Counted from the stretch's first letter, positions 17,191 to 26,927 are shown. The stretch: 35,196 nucleotides of DNA from an uncultured Gammaproteobacteria bacterium (GCA_951812995.1 CATOTD010000013.1:1-35196); one strand, 5' to 3'. The notes: generated by a model not told the origin, from the letters alone. Translations and numbers: made by a program.

Positions 17191-17312
17191 TGCCACACCC
17201 AGCCCGTCTCAGATCAACCACACTTGACCCCGACCAACCCAGCCTGTCCATACTCACACCCAGCTTGACCCTAGCCTGCCCAACTCAGCCCGGCCTGCTC
17301 AACCCAGCCGTT
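17191..17312. repeat. Cytosine-rich degenerate array, right side of the island
   Basis: The + strand is built of loose 9-11 base words such as CACACCCAGCCCGTCT, GACCCCGACCAA, CCCAGCCTG, CACCCAGCTTGACC, CCCAACTCAG and CCCGGCCTG. It has the same orientation and word content as 12187-12281. The stretch 17313-17389 up to lysC holds nothing else I recognise. Confidence 0.6.
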
Positions 17313-17389
17313 ATAGAAGTCACCGGGCCGTAGATTGCGCCGATGCACCACCGTTACAAAGCCCACGCCCCTGATCCCAAACAAGTGAA

Positions 17390-18628
17390 CTAATTGATAA
17401 GGTCTGTTACAGCACCATTATCCAGCGCAAAAGCCGTATGCAATGTCCGCAGGCCCAACTCTAAATACTTCTCAGCCACGACAACTGAAATTTTAATCTC
17501 GGAGGTAGAGATCATTTGTATATTTATCCCCTCATCTGCCAATGCGCTAAACATCGTGCTGGCTATTCCAGCGTGCGAACGCATACCCACGCCCACTACT
17601 GAAATTTTGACAATCTTATTGTCGCCCGCCACGTTCTTTGCATCGATAGATTGCGCCGTTTTTTGCAAGATCGCCAACGCCTTTTCGTAATCGCCCCGAT
17701 TGACTGTAAACGTGAAATCTGTCGTGTTATCCAAACCCACATTCTGCACAATCATATCAACTTCGATATTGGCATCGGCTATGGGCCCGAGTATTTGCGA
17801 CGCGATGCCAGGCATATCTGGCACGCCTACAATGGTCAGCTTTGCCTCATCACGATTGTGGGCAATGCCGGATATTAAAGCCGCTTCCATATTTTCATCC
17901 TCATCGGTTATCAACGTGCCGGACCCTGTTTCAAAACTGGATAGTACACGTAAATCAACATTATATTTTCTAGCAAATTCGACAGCCCTTATTTGTAAGA
18001 CCTTGGAACCAAGACTGGCCATTTCCAGCATCTCTTCGTAGGTAATCACCCGTAACCGCTTTGCGCTTTGGACAATTCTAGGATCGGCCGTATAAACACC
18101 ATCGACATCCGTATAAATATGACATTCATCCGCGTTTAGCGCCGCCGCCATTGCCACTGCCGTTGTGTCCGATCCGCCGCGTCCTAATGTCGTGATATTG
18201 CCATCTTCATCAATACCCTGGAAACCCGCAACCACAACGATTTTACCTTGCCGCAACTGTTGCTGTACACGGGCGGAGTCTATATCGACTATCCGTGCTT
18301 TGTTATGTACGTTGTCGGTGCGAATATGCACCTGTGCGCCCGTGTAGGAAACTGCCGTGTAGCCTTTTTCCTCCAACGCCATACTTAATAACGCTATCGT
18401 AACTTGTTCGCCAGTCGATAACAGTACATCCAGTTCTCTCGGTGGCGGCATACGCGAAAGACTTTTTGCGAGCGACAAGAGGCGATCGGTTTCGCCGCTC
18501 ATGGCAGACACAACGACCACTATTTGGTGATTTTGTTTTTGCGACTGGACTACTCTGTTGGCAACGGCTTGAATGCGCTCAATCGTGCCAACAGAAGTAC
18601 CGCCGTATTTTTGGACTATTAATGTCAT
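17390..18628 (-). CDS. lysC: Aspartokinase
   Basis: 412 residues, monofunctional aspartate kinase. It phosphorylates aspartate to open the lysine, threonine, methionine and diaminopimelate pathways. The kinase domain begins with the diagnostic VQKYGGTSVG and includes GRGGSDTTAVAMAAAL and the YTDVDGVYTADPR loop. Two C-terminal ACT domains follow (IVGVPDMPGIASQI and VVGVGMRSHAGIAS), so allosteric feedback by lysine and/or threonine is expected. It lies 77 bp downstream of alaS on the same strand, the usual gammaproteobacterial order. The gene that normally follows, csrA, is not here; the defence island is. Confidence 0.95.
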   Translation of the reverse strand: MTLIVQKYGGTSVGTIERIQAVANRVVQSQKQNHQIVVVVSAMSGETDRLLSLAKSLSRMPPPRELDVLLSTGEQVTIALLSMALEEKGYTAVSYTGAQVHIRTDNVHNKARIVDIDSARVQQQLRQGKIVVVAGFQGIDEDGNITTLGRGGSDTTAVAMAAALNADECHIYTDVDGVYTADPRIVQSAKRLRVITYEEMLEMASLGSKVLQIRAVEFARKYNVDLRVLSSFETGSGTLITDEDENMEAALISGIAHNRDEAKLTIVGVPDMPGIASQILGPIADANIEVDMIVQNVGLDNTTDFTFTVNRGDYEKALAILQKTAQSIDAKNVAGDNKIVKISVVGVGMRSHAGIASTMFSALADEGINIQMISTSEIKISVVVAEKYLELGLRTLHTAFALDNGAVTDLIN

Positions 18629-18705
18629 ACAGGAGATTGTAGAAAAAGATTGCGCGTGCTTAACGTGCGATTTTAGCGGAACTGCGCAATATAAGAAACC
18701 GCTGA

Positions 18706-21312
18706 TCAGACCGCAATTTGGCGACGGATCCAGTCGGGGACATTTTTTAACGCATGTTCTAATTGAGACGGATCGTTGCCGCCAGCCTGTGCCATATCCT
18801 GCCGTCCGCCACCTTTCCCACCCACTTGCCGAGCAACAAAATTTACCAGATCGCCGGCCTTTATTCGATCCGTCGCATCGTGCGTTACGCCCGCAACCAA
18901 ACTCACTTTGGTATCGATAACGGTCGCTAAGATAACAGCCGCCGTACCAAGTTTATTTTTTAGCTGATCGACCGTATCGCGTAGTGTTTTTGGATCAACG
19001 CCTTCGAGTGATTTTGCAATGATTTTGATGCCAGCTATTGTTTCAGCCTCACTCACCATATCTGCCCCCGCGTTGCGAGCCAGCTTGCCTTTGAGTTGCT
19101 CCAGCTCTTTTTCCAGCTTCCGCGTTCTGTCTATCTGCACGGCAAGTTTGGTGTCAACTGCGTCAATATCGGTCTTGAGGGTCGCGGCCATGCGCTGCAA
19201 TCGGGCCTCAGCATTTTCAACCCAGTTTAGCGCACCCACCCCCGTCACGGCTTCTATGCGTCTCATGCCTGCGGCTATCCCAGATTCAGATACAATCTTG
19301 AAAAAACCAATATCACCTGCACGTTCAACATGCGTTCCGCCGCAAAGTTCAGAAGAGAAATCACCACCAATATGTAATACCCGAACCGTGTCTTCATACT
19401 TTTCATCAAATAATGACATCGCGCCAGCGGCGCGGGCTTTATCAAGCGGCATTATTTGCACGGCGGTGGCTTCATTTTTGAGTATTTGCGCATAGACCAG
19501 ACGTTCAATGGCTTGCATCTGTTGTTTTGTTAATGGCTCGTTATGCGAGAAATCAAATCGTAGCCGATCTGCTGCGACTAAAGAGCCTTTTTGTAATACA
19601 TGATCGCCCAGAAGATGGCGTAGGGCCGCATGCAATAGATGTGTTGCTGAATGATTCCGCATAATGTCGAGACGCTGTTTTTGGTTAACCGATGCCCGCA
19701 CAATATCACCTGTTTTTAAGGTGCCCGTGTGCAACACGCCTAGATGTATATGTGAGTGGCCTTGCGGCTTTGTGTCTTCTACTGCAAAAAACACATCGTC
19801 AGTAAAGAGCTCGCCTTTATCACCCACCTGACCACCCGACTGCGCATAAAATGGTGTCTCTAATAAAATGACACCCCCTATATCACCTTGCTGCAGTGTT
19901 GTTACATGACGACCATCTTGATACAAGGCAACGATGCTGGTCTTTTGTTGTAGTCGATCGTAACCCGTAAAGGAACTCTCTAAACCATCGTCTGTAGCGG
20001 TCGCCACCCCCGCGTTAAAATTACTTGCGGCACGGGCGCGTTTGCGTTGTTCTGCCATGGCTTTATTGAAGCCATCCAAATCAACTTCCAGGTTGCGTTC
20101 GCGCGCTATGTCTGCGGTCAAATCAACTGGAAAACCATAAGTATCATACAAGCGAAACACGTCCGCACCCTGAATCACAGTGCCGTCCATGTTGCGGATC
20201 ACATCCAAGAATACTTTTAAGCCTTGCTCCAGAGTCTCGGCAAACCGTTCTTCCTCAGTGCGTAATGTTCTTTCAATGTTTGATCTTGATTGCACTAATT
20301 CAGGATAAGCATCACCCATAAGTTGCGCCAGGGTCGCCACCAGCTTATAAAAAAAGGGTTCCGTAAAACCGAGTTTATTACCGTGCCGAATTGCACGTCG
20401 TATGATTCGGCGCAGGACATAACCGCGACCTTCATTTGAGGGGTAAACACCGTCTGCAATTAAAAAAGCACATGAACGAATATGATCAGCCACAACCTGA
20501 CTTGATATAAGATCCAAATCATTGTTGTTGGCGAGATCTTTTAGGGCCTGAATTATTGTTGCAAACAAGTCAATCTCATAATTATTGTGGACTTCTTGCA
20601 TTACTGCGGTAATGCGCTCCAGACCCATACCCGTGTCAACAGATGGATGTGGAATAGGTTGCAAAACACCACCCGCGTCTCGATTAAACTGGGTAAATAC
20701 GAGATTCCATATTTCTACATAACGTTCACTGTCTGTATCATCTGATCCCGGCGGGCTACCCGGCACAGCATCGCCATGATCGTAAAATATTTCACTACAC
20801 GGGCCACAAGGGCCTGTGTCCCCCATAGACCAGAAGTTATCGGTTGCATCACAGCGACTAAAACGATCGGGGGAAATACCGATTTCCTGTAGCCAAATAT
20901 CCGCCGCTTCATCATCATCTTCAAATACGGTTATCCATAATTTAGATGCCGGTATTTTTAATTCTTTTGTTAAATACTCCCAAGCATAGGCAATCGCTTC
21001 GCGTTTAAAGTAATCCCCAAAACTGAAGTTACCCAACATTTCAAAAAAGGTGTGATGACGCGCGGTATAACCGACGTTTTCCAGATCGTTGTGCTTACCA
21101 CCTGCACGTACACAACGTTGTGATGATGTAGCCCGTTTATAGTCGCGCTGTTCCCGACCGAGAAAGACATCCTTAAATTGCACCATACCCGCATTGGTAA
21201 ATAACAATGATGGATCATTGGCCGGCACTAAAGCACTACTGGAGACGACTTGGTGATCTTTTGACTTAAAGAAGTCCAGGAATGACTGACGAATTTCGTT
21301 ACTGGTTTTCAT
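18706..21312 (-). CDS. alaS: Alanyl-tRNA synthetase
   Basis: 868 residues, close to the usual 875. It attaches alanine to tRNA-Ala. The N-terminal class II catalytic domain shows [31 protein letters not shown] and [18 protein letters not shown]. The editing domain has [12 protein letters not shown] and the zinc-binding [13 protein letters not shown]. The C-terminal region keeps the glycine-rich [15 protein letters not shown] of the C-Ala domain. The start overlaps the recX stop by one base (TAATG), indicating coupled translation in a recA-recX-alaS operon. Confidence 0.97.
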   Translation of the reverse strand: MKTSNEIRQSFLDFFKSKDHQVVSSSALVPANDPSLLFTNAGMVQFKDVFLGREQRDYKRATSSQRCVRAGGKHNDLENVGYTARHHTFFEMLGNFSFGDYFKREAIAYAWEYLTKELKIPASKLWITVFEDDDEAADIWLQEIGISPDRFSRCDATDNFWSMGDTGPCGPCSEIFYDHGDAVPGSPPGSDDTDSERYVEIWNLVFTQFNRDAGGVLQPIPHPSVDTGMGLERITAVMQEVHNNYEIDLFATIIQALKDLANNNDLDLISSQVVADHIRSCAFLIADGVYPSNEGRGYVLRRIIRRAIRHGNKLGFTEPFFYKLVATLAQLMGDAYPELVQSRSNIERTLRTEEERFAETLEQGLKVFLDVIRNMDGTVIQGADVFRLYDTYGFPVDLTADIARERNLEVDLDGFNKAMAEQRKRARAASNFNAGVATATDDGLESSFTGYDRLQQKTSIVALYQDGRHVTTLQQGDIGGVILLETPFYAQSGGQVGDKGELFTDDVFFAVEDTKPQGHSHIHLGVLHTGTLKTGDIVRASVNQKQRLDIMRNHSATHLLHAALRHLLGDHVLQKGSLVAADRLRFDFSHNEPLTKQQMQAIERLVYAQILKNEATAVQIMPLDKARAAGAMSLFDEKYEDTVRVLHIGGDFSSELCGGTHVERAGDIGFFKIVSESGIAAGMRRIEAVTGVGALNWVENAEARLQRMAATLKTDIDAVDTKLAVQIDRTRKLEKELEQLKGKLARNAGADMVSEAETIAGIKIIAKSLEGVDPKTLRDTVDQLKNKLGTAAVILATVIDTKVSLVAGVTHDATDRIKAGDLVNFVARQVGGKGGGRQDMAQAGGNDPSQLEHALKNVPDWIRRQIAV

Positions 21313-21764
21313 TATTTTAAGAGTTGGCTTATCTGTTCACTGCTGAAACCACGACTATACAAAAATCGAGATTGTCGCGCCTTATTTTTATAGCCAACAG
21401 GTATCGCCTCGCCGTATTTTTTTACCCGCGCCGCCGCCGCCAATGACAGCCAGTCGATTGCTTCTGATGTAAGATATTGTTCAATCAGACATTGTTCAAT
21501 GCCACGTTGGCGTAAGGCCTGCGCTATTTTGTTTGGCCCTTGTCCTTTATTGATATTATGATGAACAAAGCTTTCAGTAAATCGTTCGTCACTCTGCAAG
21601 CCTTTATTGACAAGCATCATCAAGAGAGCTTCGATTACTTCTGCATCTGCACAGCACCGTGCAAGTTTATGCGCCAACTCTTTACGGCTGTGTTCACGTC
21701 TTGCCAGGCAATCGTATGCTTGTTGCAAGGCCTCCTGGCGTTCCATACTTAGACTATGATCCAT
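21312..21764 (-). CDS. recX: Regulatory protein RecX
   Basis: 150 residues, typical RecX length, mostly helical three-helix repeats. It binds RecA filaments and limits their growth. Recognisable are the N-terminal [17 protein letters not shown] and the middle [38 protein letters not shown]. It sits between recA and alaS with 1-base overlaps (TAATG) on both sides, as expected for a small modulator cotranscribed with its target. Confidence 0.93.
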   Translation of the reverse strand: MDHSLSMERQEALQQAYDCLARREHSRKELAHKLARCCADAEVIEALLMMLVNKGLQSDERFTESFVHHNINKGQGPNKIAQALRQRGIEQCLIEQYLTSEAIDWLSLAAAARVKKYGEAIPVGYKNKARQSRFLYSRGFSSEQISQLLK

Positions 21765-22852
21765 TATTTTGTAGTTTCATTGTTGGTGATCTCTGCATTG
21801 CCAGCCTCATTTTCTTGCTTGTCAGCAACGCCTGCTGGCATTTTAGGCAATAACTGCTCTCTTATTTGTCTTTCTATTACGTCCGCTATCTCAGGGTGTT
21901 CTTTCAAGAAAAGGCGAACATTTTCCTTACCTTGACCAATACGCTCATCTTTATAGCTGTACCAAGCGCCAGCCTTGTCGATAAGCCCTAATTTCACACC
22001 AAAATTGATCACTTCACCAAGACGAGAGATTCCTTCATTATAAAGAATTTCAAACTCAACCTGTTTAAAGGGTGGTGCTATTTTATTTTTGACAACCTTG
22101 ACCCGCGTTTCATTACCGACCACCTCATCACCTCTTTTAATCGCGCCTATTCTCCTGATATCCAATCGAACCGAGGCATAAAACTTTAATGCGTTACCAC
22201 CTGTTGTCGTCTCCGGATTGCCAAACATCACACCGATCTTCATGCGGATCTGGTTAATAAAGATTACGCAACAATTAGCACGTTTGATATTACCGGTTAA
22301 TTTCCGCAAGGCCTGTGACATTAAACGTGCGGCAAGACCCATGTGCGAATCACCCATTTCACCTTCTATTTCTGCCTTTGGTACTAACGCGGCCACGGAA
22401 TCAATAACCATCAATTCAACCGCACCACTGCGCACTAACATGTCACAGATCTCTAATGCCTGCTCACCCGTGTCAGGTTGTGAAACCAAAAGATCATCGA
22501 TATTCACACCCAGTTTTTCCGCATAAACCGGATCAAGCGCATGTTCGGCATCAATAAAAGCACAGGTTTTGCCTTGTTTTTGAGCCTCGGCAATCGCCGA
22601 TAAGGTCAACGTGGTTTTACCTGAAGATTCAGGTCCATAAATTTCAACAACACGGCCATAAGGCAAGCCTCCCGCGCCTAATGCTACATCAAGGCCTATC
22701 GAACCCGTACTGACTGTCGGCACAGCGGCCACGGCGCGATCACCCATCTTCATAACAGAACCTTTGCCAAATTGCTTTTCAATCTGACTTAGCGCCATTG
22801 ATAATGCCCTTTTCTTGTCTTCTGTAACCTTGTCTGCATTTGCCATATTCAA
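21764..22852 (-). CDS. recA: Recombinase RecA
   Basis: 362 residues. RecA forms filaments on single-stranded DNA, drives strand exchange and triggers LexA self-cleavage. Walker A is GPESSGKT (73-80). The Walker B region is [20 protein letters not shown], and DNA-binding loop 2 is in [19 protein letters not shown]. The C terminus is acidic and ends in [15 protein letters not shown]. The ATG at 22852 gives MNMANADK; the second ATG (22846) is an equally good start. The upstream region has a strong promoter, but I do not see a CTG-N10-CAG LexA box. Confidence 0.97.
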   Translation of the reverse strand: MNMANADKVTEDKKRALSMALSQIEKQFGKGSVMKMGDRAVAAVPTVSTGSIGLDVALGAGGLPYGRVVEIYGPESSGKTTLTLSAIAEAQKQGKTCAFIDAEHALDPVYAEKLGVNIDDLLVSQPDTGEQALEICDMLVRSGAVELMVIDSVAALVPKAEIEGEMGDSHMGLAARLMSQALRKLTGNIKRANCCVIFINQIRMKIGVMFGNPETTTGGNALKFYASVRLDIRRIGAIKRGDEVVGNETRVKVVKNKIAPPFKQVEFEILYNEGISRLGEVINFGVKLGLIDKAGAWYSYKDERIGQGKENVRLFLKEHPEIADVIERQIREQLLPKMPAGVADKQENEAGNAEITNNETTK

Positions 22853-22909
22853 TACTCCATCTAATGATCGTTATTAAAATGTGAGGTCTTTGAACCGACC
22901 GCTCGAAAA

Positions 22910-22938
22910 ACTATAGGAAATATATTTATATATGTCAA
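22910..22938 (-). promoter_or_regulatory. Predicted sigma-70 promoter of recA
   Basis: Read on the minus strand: TTGACA at 22938-22933, a 17-base spacer, then TATAGT at 22915-22910. This is a perfect -35 box, near-perfect -10 box and ideal spacing. The predicted transcript would have a leader of about 50 bases. Confidence 0.7.
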
Positions 22939-22988
22939 TATATTTTATTACCTATATATTTTTTAATATATAAATATATTTTATCATC
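22937..22988 (+). promoter_or_regulatory. Direct repeat in the recA/WYL-regulator intergenic region, possible operator
   Basis: AATATATTTTATTACC (22937-22952) recurs as AATATATTTTATCATC (22973-22988), start-to-start 36 bp. The first copy touches the recA -35 box; the second lies about 50 bp before the regulator start. The whole region is extremely A+T-rich, so part of the similarity may be compositional. Confidence 0.3.
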
Positions 22989-23040
22989 TTTTAATATTAT
23001 AGTATCATCAGCTTTATATTTCTTGAATTATCTCTAAAAC

Positions 23041-23913
23041 ATGCTGACTAATATTAAATGGGCCACTCGACAACGCCTGCAATACATTGAGCTAATGGCC
23101 TATTACATGGGTGTTGTGACGCGCAGCGATGTGGCAAAGGCATTTGGGCTTTCGGATGCGGCAGCGACCAAGGATCTGAAGTTTTATAGCGATATTGCGC
23201 CTCAGAACTTGCGCTACAAACACACTGTGTTTGGGTTTGTGCCAACGGATGCGTTTAGAGAAGTCGTTGCCGATTTATCACCATCGACTGTTTTACCCAT
23301 GATTGAAGCCAATCTAGCCGTATTTGGCAGGTCGGATCAGGCAAGTGGGGTTTTTGGTATTCCGGTCGATAGTCTGGCTTTGCCTAATCGACTACCCGAT
23401 AAAACCGTCCTCGCGCAGGTTACGCGGGCTATTTACAATAAAAAGAAATTAAAAGTTAGTTATTATTCACTTTCGCAAAAAAATAATGATAATCAATATA
23501 TTATTGAACCCCACGCCCTTGCCAACACCGGTTTGCGTTGGCACGTGCGTGCTTACAATGAGGACACATTTGATTTTAGAGACTTTGTTTTGTCGCGATT
23601 TGAAGATGCCAAGTGTCTCGACAGTTTGGCAGAATCCAGTGCCGAATATGACGATGATTGGGTCGAGATCATCACACTACAATTAACACCACATCCAAAA
23701 CTGGCGGCGCAACACCAGGCAAGCCTGCTGATCGATTACGGTAGCAACAATGACATTATCAAGATTAAGACAAGACGTGCCTTGATCGGCTATCTGTTGC
23801 GGCAACTATCTGTCGATACCTCACACGACCACTCATTCAACCCGGAACAATATCAACTGATCGTCCTGAATCGAGATGAGATTGAACCGTTTGCCAGATG
23901 GGCGTTTGACTAA
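23041..23913 (+). CDS. WYL-domain transcription regulator (BrxR/CapW-like)
   Basis: 290 residues. The N-terminal 75 or so form a winged helix (RLQYIELMAYYMGVVTRSDV, FGLSDAAATKDLKFY). The central WYL domain (about 120-195) contains NKKKLKVSYYSLSQ and IIEPHALANTGLRWHVRAYN followed by FRDFVLSRFEDA. The C-terminal 80 residues fit the WCX extension. The GLRWHVRAY...FRDFVLSR signature is typical of the BrxR/CapW class, which repress phage-defence operons (BREX, CBASS) and are thought to sense a ligand. Here it stands alone, divergent from recA and convergent with pncC, with no effector operon attached. Targets are unknown; it may regulate itself and perhaps recA. Confidence 0.8.
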   Translation: MLTNIKWATRQRLQYIELMAYYMGVVTRSDVAKAFGLSDAAATKDLKFYSDIAPQNLRYKHTVFGFVPTDAFREVVADLSPSTVLPMIEANLAVFGRSDQASGVFGIPVDSLALPNRLPDKTVLAQVTRAIYNKKKLKVSYYSLSQKNNDNQYIIEPHALANTGLRWHVRAYNEDTFDFRDFVLSRFEDAKCLDSLAESSAEYDDDWVEIITLQLTPHPKLAAQHQASLLIDYGSNNDIIKIKTRRALIGYLLRQLSVDTSHDHSFNPEQYQLIVLNRDEIEPFARWAFD

Positions 23914-23928
23914 GCCTTTATCCGGCGG

Positions 23929-24435
23929 TTACTCGGAGTCCTGTTGTAACATATCTATCAAGCCTTGCAGTGCAAACAGGCAAGATTGCTCTCTAATCTT
24001 TAACCGATCACCAGTAAAGCAAACCCGGGTCGATGCGCCGCCCGCACCGCGTTTATACCAGGCGAGACAAATCGTCCCCACCGGTTTATCGCTTGTTCCA
24101 CCATCCGGGCCTGCGATACCGGTAATTGCAACGCCGTAATCAGCCTGGCTATTTTCCACGGCACCTTTGGCCATGGCATGTGCTGTCTCTTCGCTCACGG
24201 CACCAAATTGTTGCAGTGTCTCTAGTGGTACACCCAACAGGTCCTGCTTGGCTGCGTTTGAATAGCTGACAAACCCGCGTTCAAACCAGGCCGAGCTGCC
24301 TGGAACGCGCGTCAGGATTTCAGCAAGACCACCGCCGGTACAAGATTCGGCCGTGACTAACATGCTTGTTGTTTTTAAGAGCAACGTTGCTAATTGTTCT
24401 GCTTGTCGGGTGGCCTTGCTGTGCATGCGGTTCAC
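23929..24435 (-). CDS. pncC: Nicotinamide-nucleotide amidohydrolase (CinA C-terminal domain protein)
   Basis: 168 residues, matching stand-alone CinA C-terminal domain proteins. It deamidates nicotinamide mononucleotide to nicotinate mononucleotide in NAD recycling. Family hallmarks are VTAESCTGGGLAEILTRVPG, FVSYSNAAKQDLLGV, GAVSEETAHAMAKGA and AITGIAGPDGGTSDKPVGT. The start may be the first Met or Met4. Two bases separate it from the upstream tadA, so the two are cotranscribed. The position near recA matches other Gammaproteobacteria. Confidence 0.92.
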   Translation of the reverse strand: MNRMHSKATRQAEQLATLLLKTTSMLVTAESCTGGGLAEILTRVPGSSAWFERGFVSYSNAAKQDLLGVPLETLQQFGAVSEETAHAMAKGAVENSQADYGVAITGIAGPDGGTSDKPVGTICLAWYKRGAGGASTRVCFTGDRLKIREQSCLFALQGLIDMLQQDSE

Positions 24436-24437
24436 TT

Positions 24438-24893
24438 TTACGTTACTCTTTTTTCTTTGAAAAAGGTGTGTAACAACGTGCGGCCAGCATCTCTCATAAT
24501 CCCTTTTTCGATCGCCACCTTGTGATTTAATACGTCTGTTTGCAACAGGTCAAACACACTGCCACACGCGCCCGTTTTCGCATCTTCTGTTGCATAGACG
24601 AGTCTTGCAAGACGGGCATGAATGATAGCACCAGCACACATAGCACAAGGTTCAAGGGTGACATACATTGTTGCGTTTGGAAGGCGGTAGTTGCCGCTAT
24701 GTTGACCCGCATCACGCAAAGCCATTATCTCCGCATGTGCTGTCGGGTCGTGCGTTGCAATCGGTTGATTAAACCCTACACCGATAATGTTATCGGCGGC
24801 AACTACGACGGCACCAACAGGCACTTCTGCCTGTGCTTGCGCCTGTTGCGCCAACGCAAAAGCGCGCTGCATCCATTTTATATCTTCATTCAT
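24438..24893 (-). CDS. tadA: tRNA-specific adenosine deaminase
   Basis: 151 residues. It converts the wobble adenosine 34 of tRNA-Arg(ACG) to inosine. The zinc and catalytic motifs are complete: TAHAEIMAL (His53 ligand, Glu55 proton shuttle) and EPCAMCAGAI (Cys83, Cys86 ligands). YVTLEPCAMCAGAIIHAR and GACGSVFDLL are typical of TadA. It leads a two-gene unit with pncC. Confidence 0.94.
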   Translation of the reverse strand: MNEDIKWMQRAFALAQQAQAQAEVPVGAVVVAADNIIGVGFNQPIATHDPTAHAEIMALRDAGQHSGNYRLPNATMYVTLEPCAMCAGAIIHARLARLVYATEDAKTGACGSVFDLLQTDVLNHKVAIEKGIMRDAGRTLLHTFFKEKRVT

Positions 24894-25019
24894 AGCTGCA
24901 AACGTAGAAATTTACTTGTTTGGTTGCAATCATTTATCGCTACTGCATAGTACGTGTGCAAGTAATGTGTAACGCGATCCCTGCTTTGCACATTTTTTGA
25001 GCGAAGTCCTTGTCGTCAA

Positions 25020-25367
25020 TCATAGTTCTTCAAGATCTCTTCGTTCAGACAAGATTTTTTTTATCCGATTAAATGCGTCTCTAAAATCTAATTTGAAAAA
25101 TTCACGGTCATTTCTAATCCTGTTTTCAGCAAACAACTCGTGTAACTCTTTTTCACAACCATGAGCGTTTTTTACTCTCCATACAGCACGAACTCCGAAA
25201 GGAATAAGAACTCCAGTAGCGGAATTTATCTCGGTTACTCTGTCAACCACTGAGCGGGTTGTGAAACCTATCTTTAGGATATCGCGACTTTCTCTTGTTG
25301 AAAGAACATAGATTTGTTCAGAGTTTTTTTGATAATCCACTGGATAACTTCCTAATATTTCAATCAA
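25020..25367 (-). CDS. T5orf172-domain (GIY-YIG-like) protein
   Basis: 115 residues. It has the T5orf172/Mug113 pattern, a GIY-YIG-related nuclease fold: IYVLSTRESRDILKIGFTTR (the YVL and KIG strands), SVVDRVTEINSATG, then ELHELFAENRIRNDREFF, where the RxxxxEFF region supplies the conserved Glu. These domains occur in phage and defence proteins. The start is a TTG that overlaps the stop of the preceding gene in TTGA, so translation depends on the upstream gene. Together they form a two-gene module. Substrate unknown. Confidence 0.65.
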   Translation of the reverse strand: MIEILGSYPVDYQKNSEQIYVLSTRESRDILKIGFTTRSVVDRVTEINSATGVLIPFGVRAVWRVKNAHGCEKELHELFAENRIRNDREFFKLDFRDAFNRIKKILSERRDLEEL

Positions 25368-25705
25368 ATCCTCTCTGTCTCCAGTGTTATAAAGGCTAGT
25401 GGCTTCAAATTTTCTTTTTTTATCTCACTCCTAATGAAACGGATGTAGTTTGATAAACGGATAGATTTTTTTCGCCCGACTCTTCCCAAGCTTTCAAAAG
25501 TCAAAAACCAATCCCATTGGTCTTGTTTGAAAACCCTCGTAAACATACCCTTGATGACGGAAAGATGATATAAGGTATCTTCAGTAACCGCATCAGTTTC
25601 GAGAAATTTCTTTATTTCTTTTGATGAAATCATTCGTTCCACCGATGCTTTATCAGAAACTGGTGACATTCCAAATCCGAACTTTTCTCTTTTATTCTTT
25701 TTCAC
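25364..25705 (-). CDS. Hypothetical protein, partner of the T5orf172 gene
   Basis: 113 residues starting at GTG, with AAGGAAGGG about 7 bases upstream. Strongly basic N terminus (MKKNKREKFGFG), mostly helical beyond, no membrane segment, no family recognised. WDWFLTFESLGRVGRKKSIR is the most distinctive stretch. The 4-base overlap with the next gene indicates a tightly coupled pair. It is more A+T-rich than tadA, consistent with acquisition. Confidence 0.6.
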   Translation of the reverse strand: MKKNKREKFGFGMSPVSDKASVERMISSKEIKKFLETDAVTEDTLYHLSVIKGMFTRVFKQDQWDWFLTFESLGRVGRKKSIRLSNYIRFIRSEIKKENLKPLAFITLETERI

Positions 25706-25878
25706 AGTTCAGACCCTTCCTTACTAATCCCCGTTCTGTTTATTTTGGTATTTTTCAGAGCGGCATCAATCTTCATTCATAGATGCGCGTGCAACGTTAT
25801 TCCCACAATATTAAAATTATATTCTTTTGCTACACAGTGTGTAAATTCATTAATAAATGACAAAATTGGGCGCGTTAA

Positions 25879-26757
25879 TCAAATATGAGGATTATGAAGA
25901 ATTACCTTTTCAGGCTTTATTAAAGGGGGTGCTACTCTCAATGGATGATCAAGAATATGGGCAAAGAACATATGATCAATCCATCGCGCATTTTTAAAGA
26001 TTCGATATCCCCTTAGAAAAGTGTGTCGTTCAATTTTTCTAAATTCATGACTATCGGAGAACTCCCTTATGGCAGCCAATTCTCCGCACCATGAATTATG
26101 CATGTCTTCCTGCAAATCATCCAAGTATAGAGTTACCCTAGAAAGATATTGATCAGGATTCATATCTAATATTTCTAACGCTTTAACTGCCGAGCTGTAA
26201 TAATCTACATCTATAGATAAGAAGGCGATGGGGCAAGACTCGAAATCCTGTTCCTTGAATTTCGGCATCGTCTCCTCTATTCGCCCTATTATTAACTTCG
26301 TATTAGAGTCTAGTGCCCTTTGCAATTTATCAAAATCCATAGGAAAATCGCCTTCTCTATAAAGATCTGGATGATCTTTGTAAGATTCTGGTGGAGGCAT
26401 CCCCTCTCCCGTATCAAATCCAAAAATATTAAACGAAATCCCAGTAACTTTAGTTATTTTCTTTGCAATATTTTGTAAGTTGCACAAGCCCGCTCCACTA
26501 GCTACACCAAATTCAATAACAGTGACTTTTTGTTTACCTTCACGAAGGGCAGAGTCTGCAGCTTTAAACAAGGCATAAGCATGATTATTTCTAAGCACCA
26601 AATCAAATTCACACTTTTGCCGATAGGAACCAAAGAAAAAAACGAATACCGAAATAATATTTAAGTGGAGCGGTTCAGTTAAGCGCTCATAAAATATTCG
26701 TTTCCAAATATATATATACTTTAATTTACTCAAAAAACCCTTACTCAAAAACCCCAT
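25879..26757 (-). CDS. TylF-like class I methyltransferase family protein, substrate unknown
   Basis: 292 residues from the ATG at 26757, chosen because AGGAGG lies exactly 5 bases upstream; a GTG two codons earlier would sit on that site. AdoMet-binding motif I is VIEFGVASGAGLCNL, followed by IFGFDTGEGMPPPE. AFLSIDVDYYSSAVKALE and LYLDD carry the acidic residues that bind metal in the TylF/macrocin O-methyltransferase group. The N-terminal 45 residues are hydrophobic and basic, perhaps membrane-associated. It stands alone, is A+T-rich, and has no sugar or polyketide genes beside it, so it could act on a surface glycan or small molecule. Confidence 0.65.
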   Translation of the reverse strand: MGFLSKGFLSKLKYIYIWKRIFYERLTEPLHLNIISVFVFFFGSYRQKCEFDLVLRNNHAYALFKAADSALREGKQKVTVIEFGVASGAGLCNLQNIAKKITKVTGISFNIFGFDTGEGMPPPESYKDHPDLYREGDFPMDFDKLQRALDSNTKLIIGRIEETMPKFKEQDFESCPIAFLSIDVDYYSSAVKALEILDMNPDQYLSRVTLYLDDLQEDMHNSWCGELAAIREFSDSHEFRKIERHTFLRGYRIFKNARWIDHMFFAHILDHPLRVAPPLIKPEKVILHNPHI

Positions 26758-26927
26758 ATGCACCTCCTAAATAATTTCTTCCACTTTTTATCATCCATAT
26801 TCAACTTCTTACCTACGCCAATTCCTTATATTCCAAAGATTTAATATATATTTGCTATTATCATGTTTATACACATACGCAATACTACCATAAATTTCGT
26901 GTTTTTTAATAGCTTACGTCTATGTTG

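Noticed and set aside
17045..17257. 70-codon minus-strand frame near lysC
   Set aside because: It reads through the C-rich array and the restriction-gene scar in the wrong frame; the homologous frame is the one ending DAAKRKSN.
22853..23040. LexA (SOS) box upstream of recA
   Set aside because: No CTG-N10-CAG-type palindrome is visible; the region is mostly A+T repeats, so any match would be by chance. A different LexA motif remains possible.
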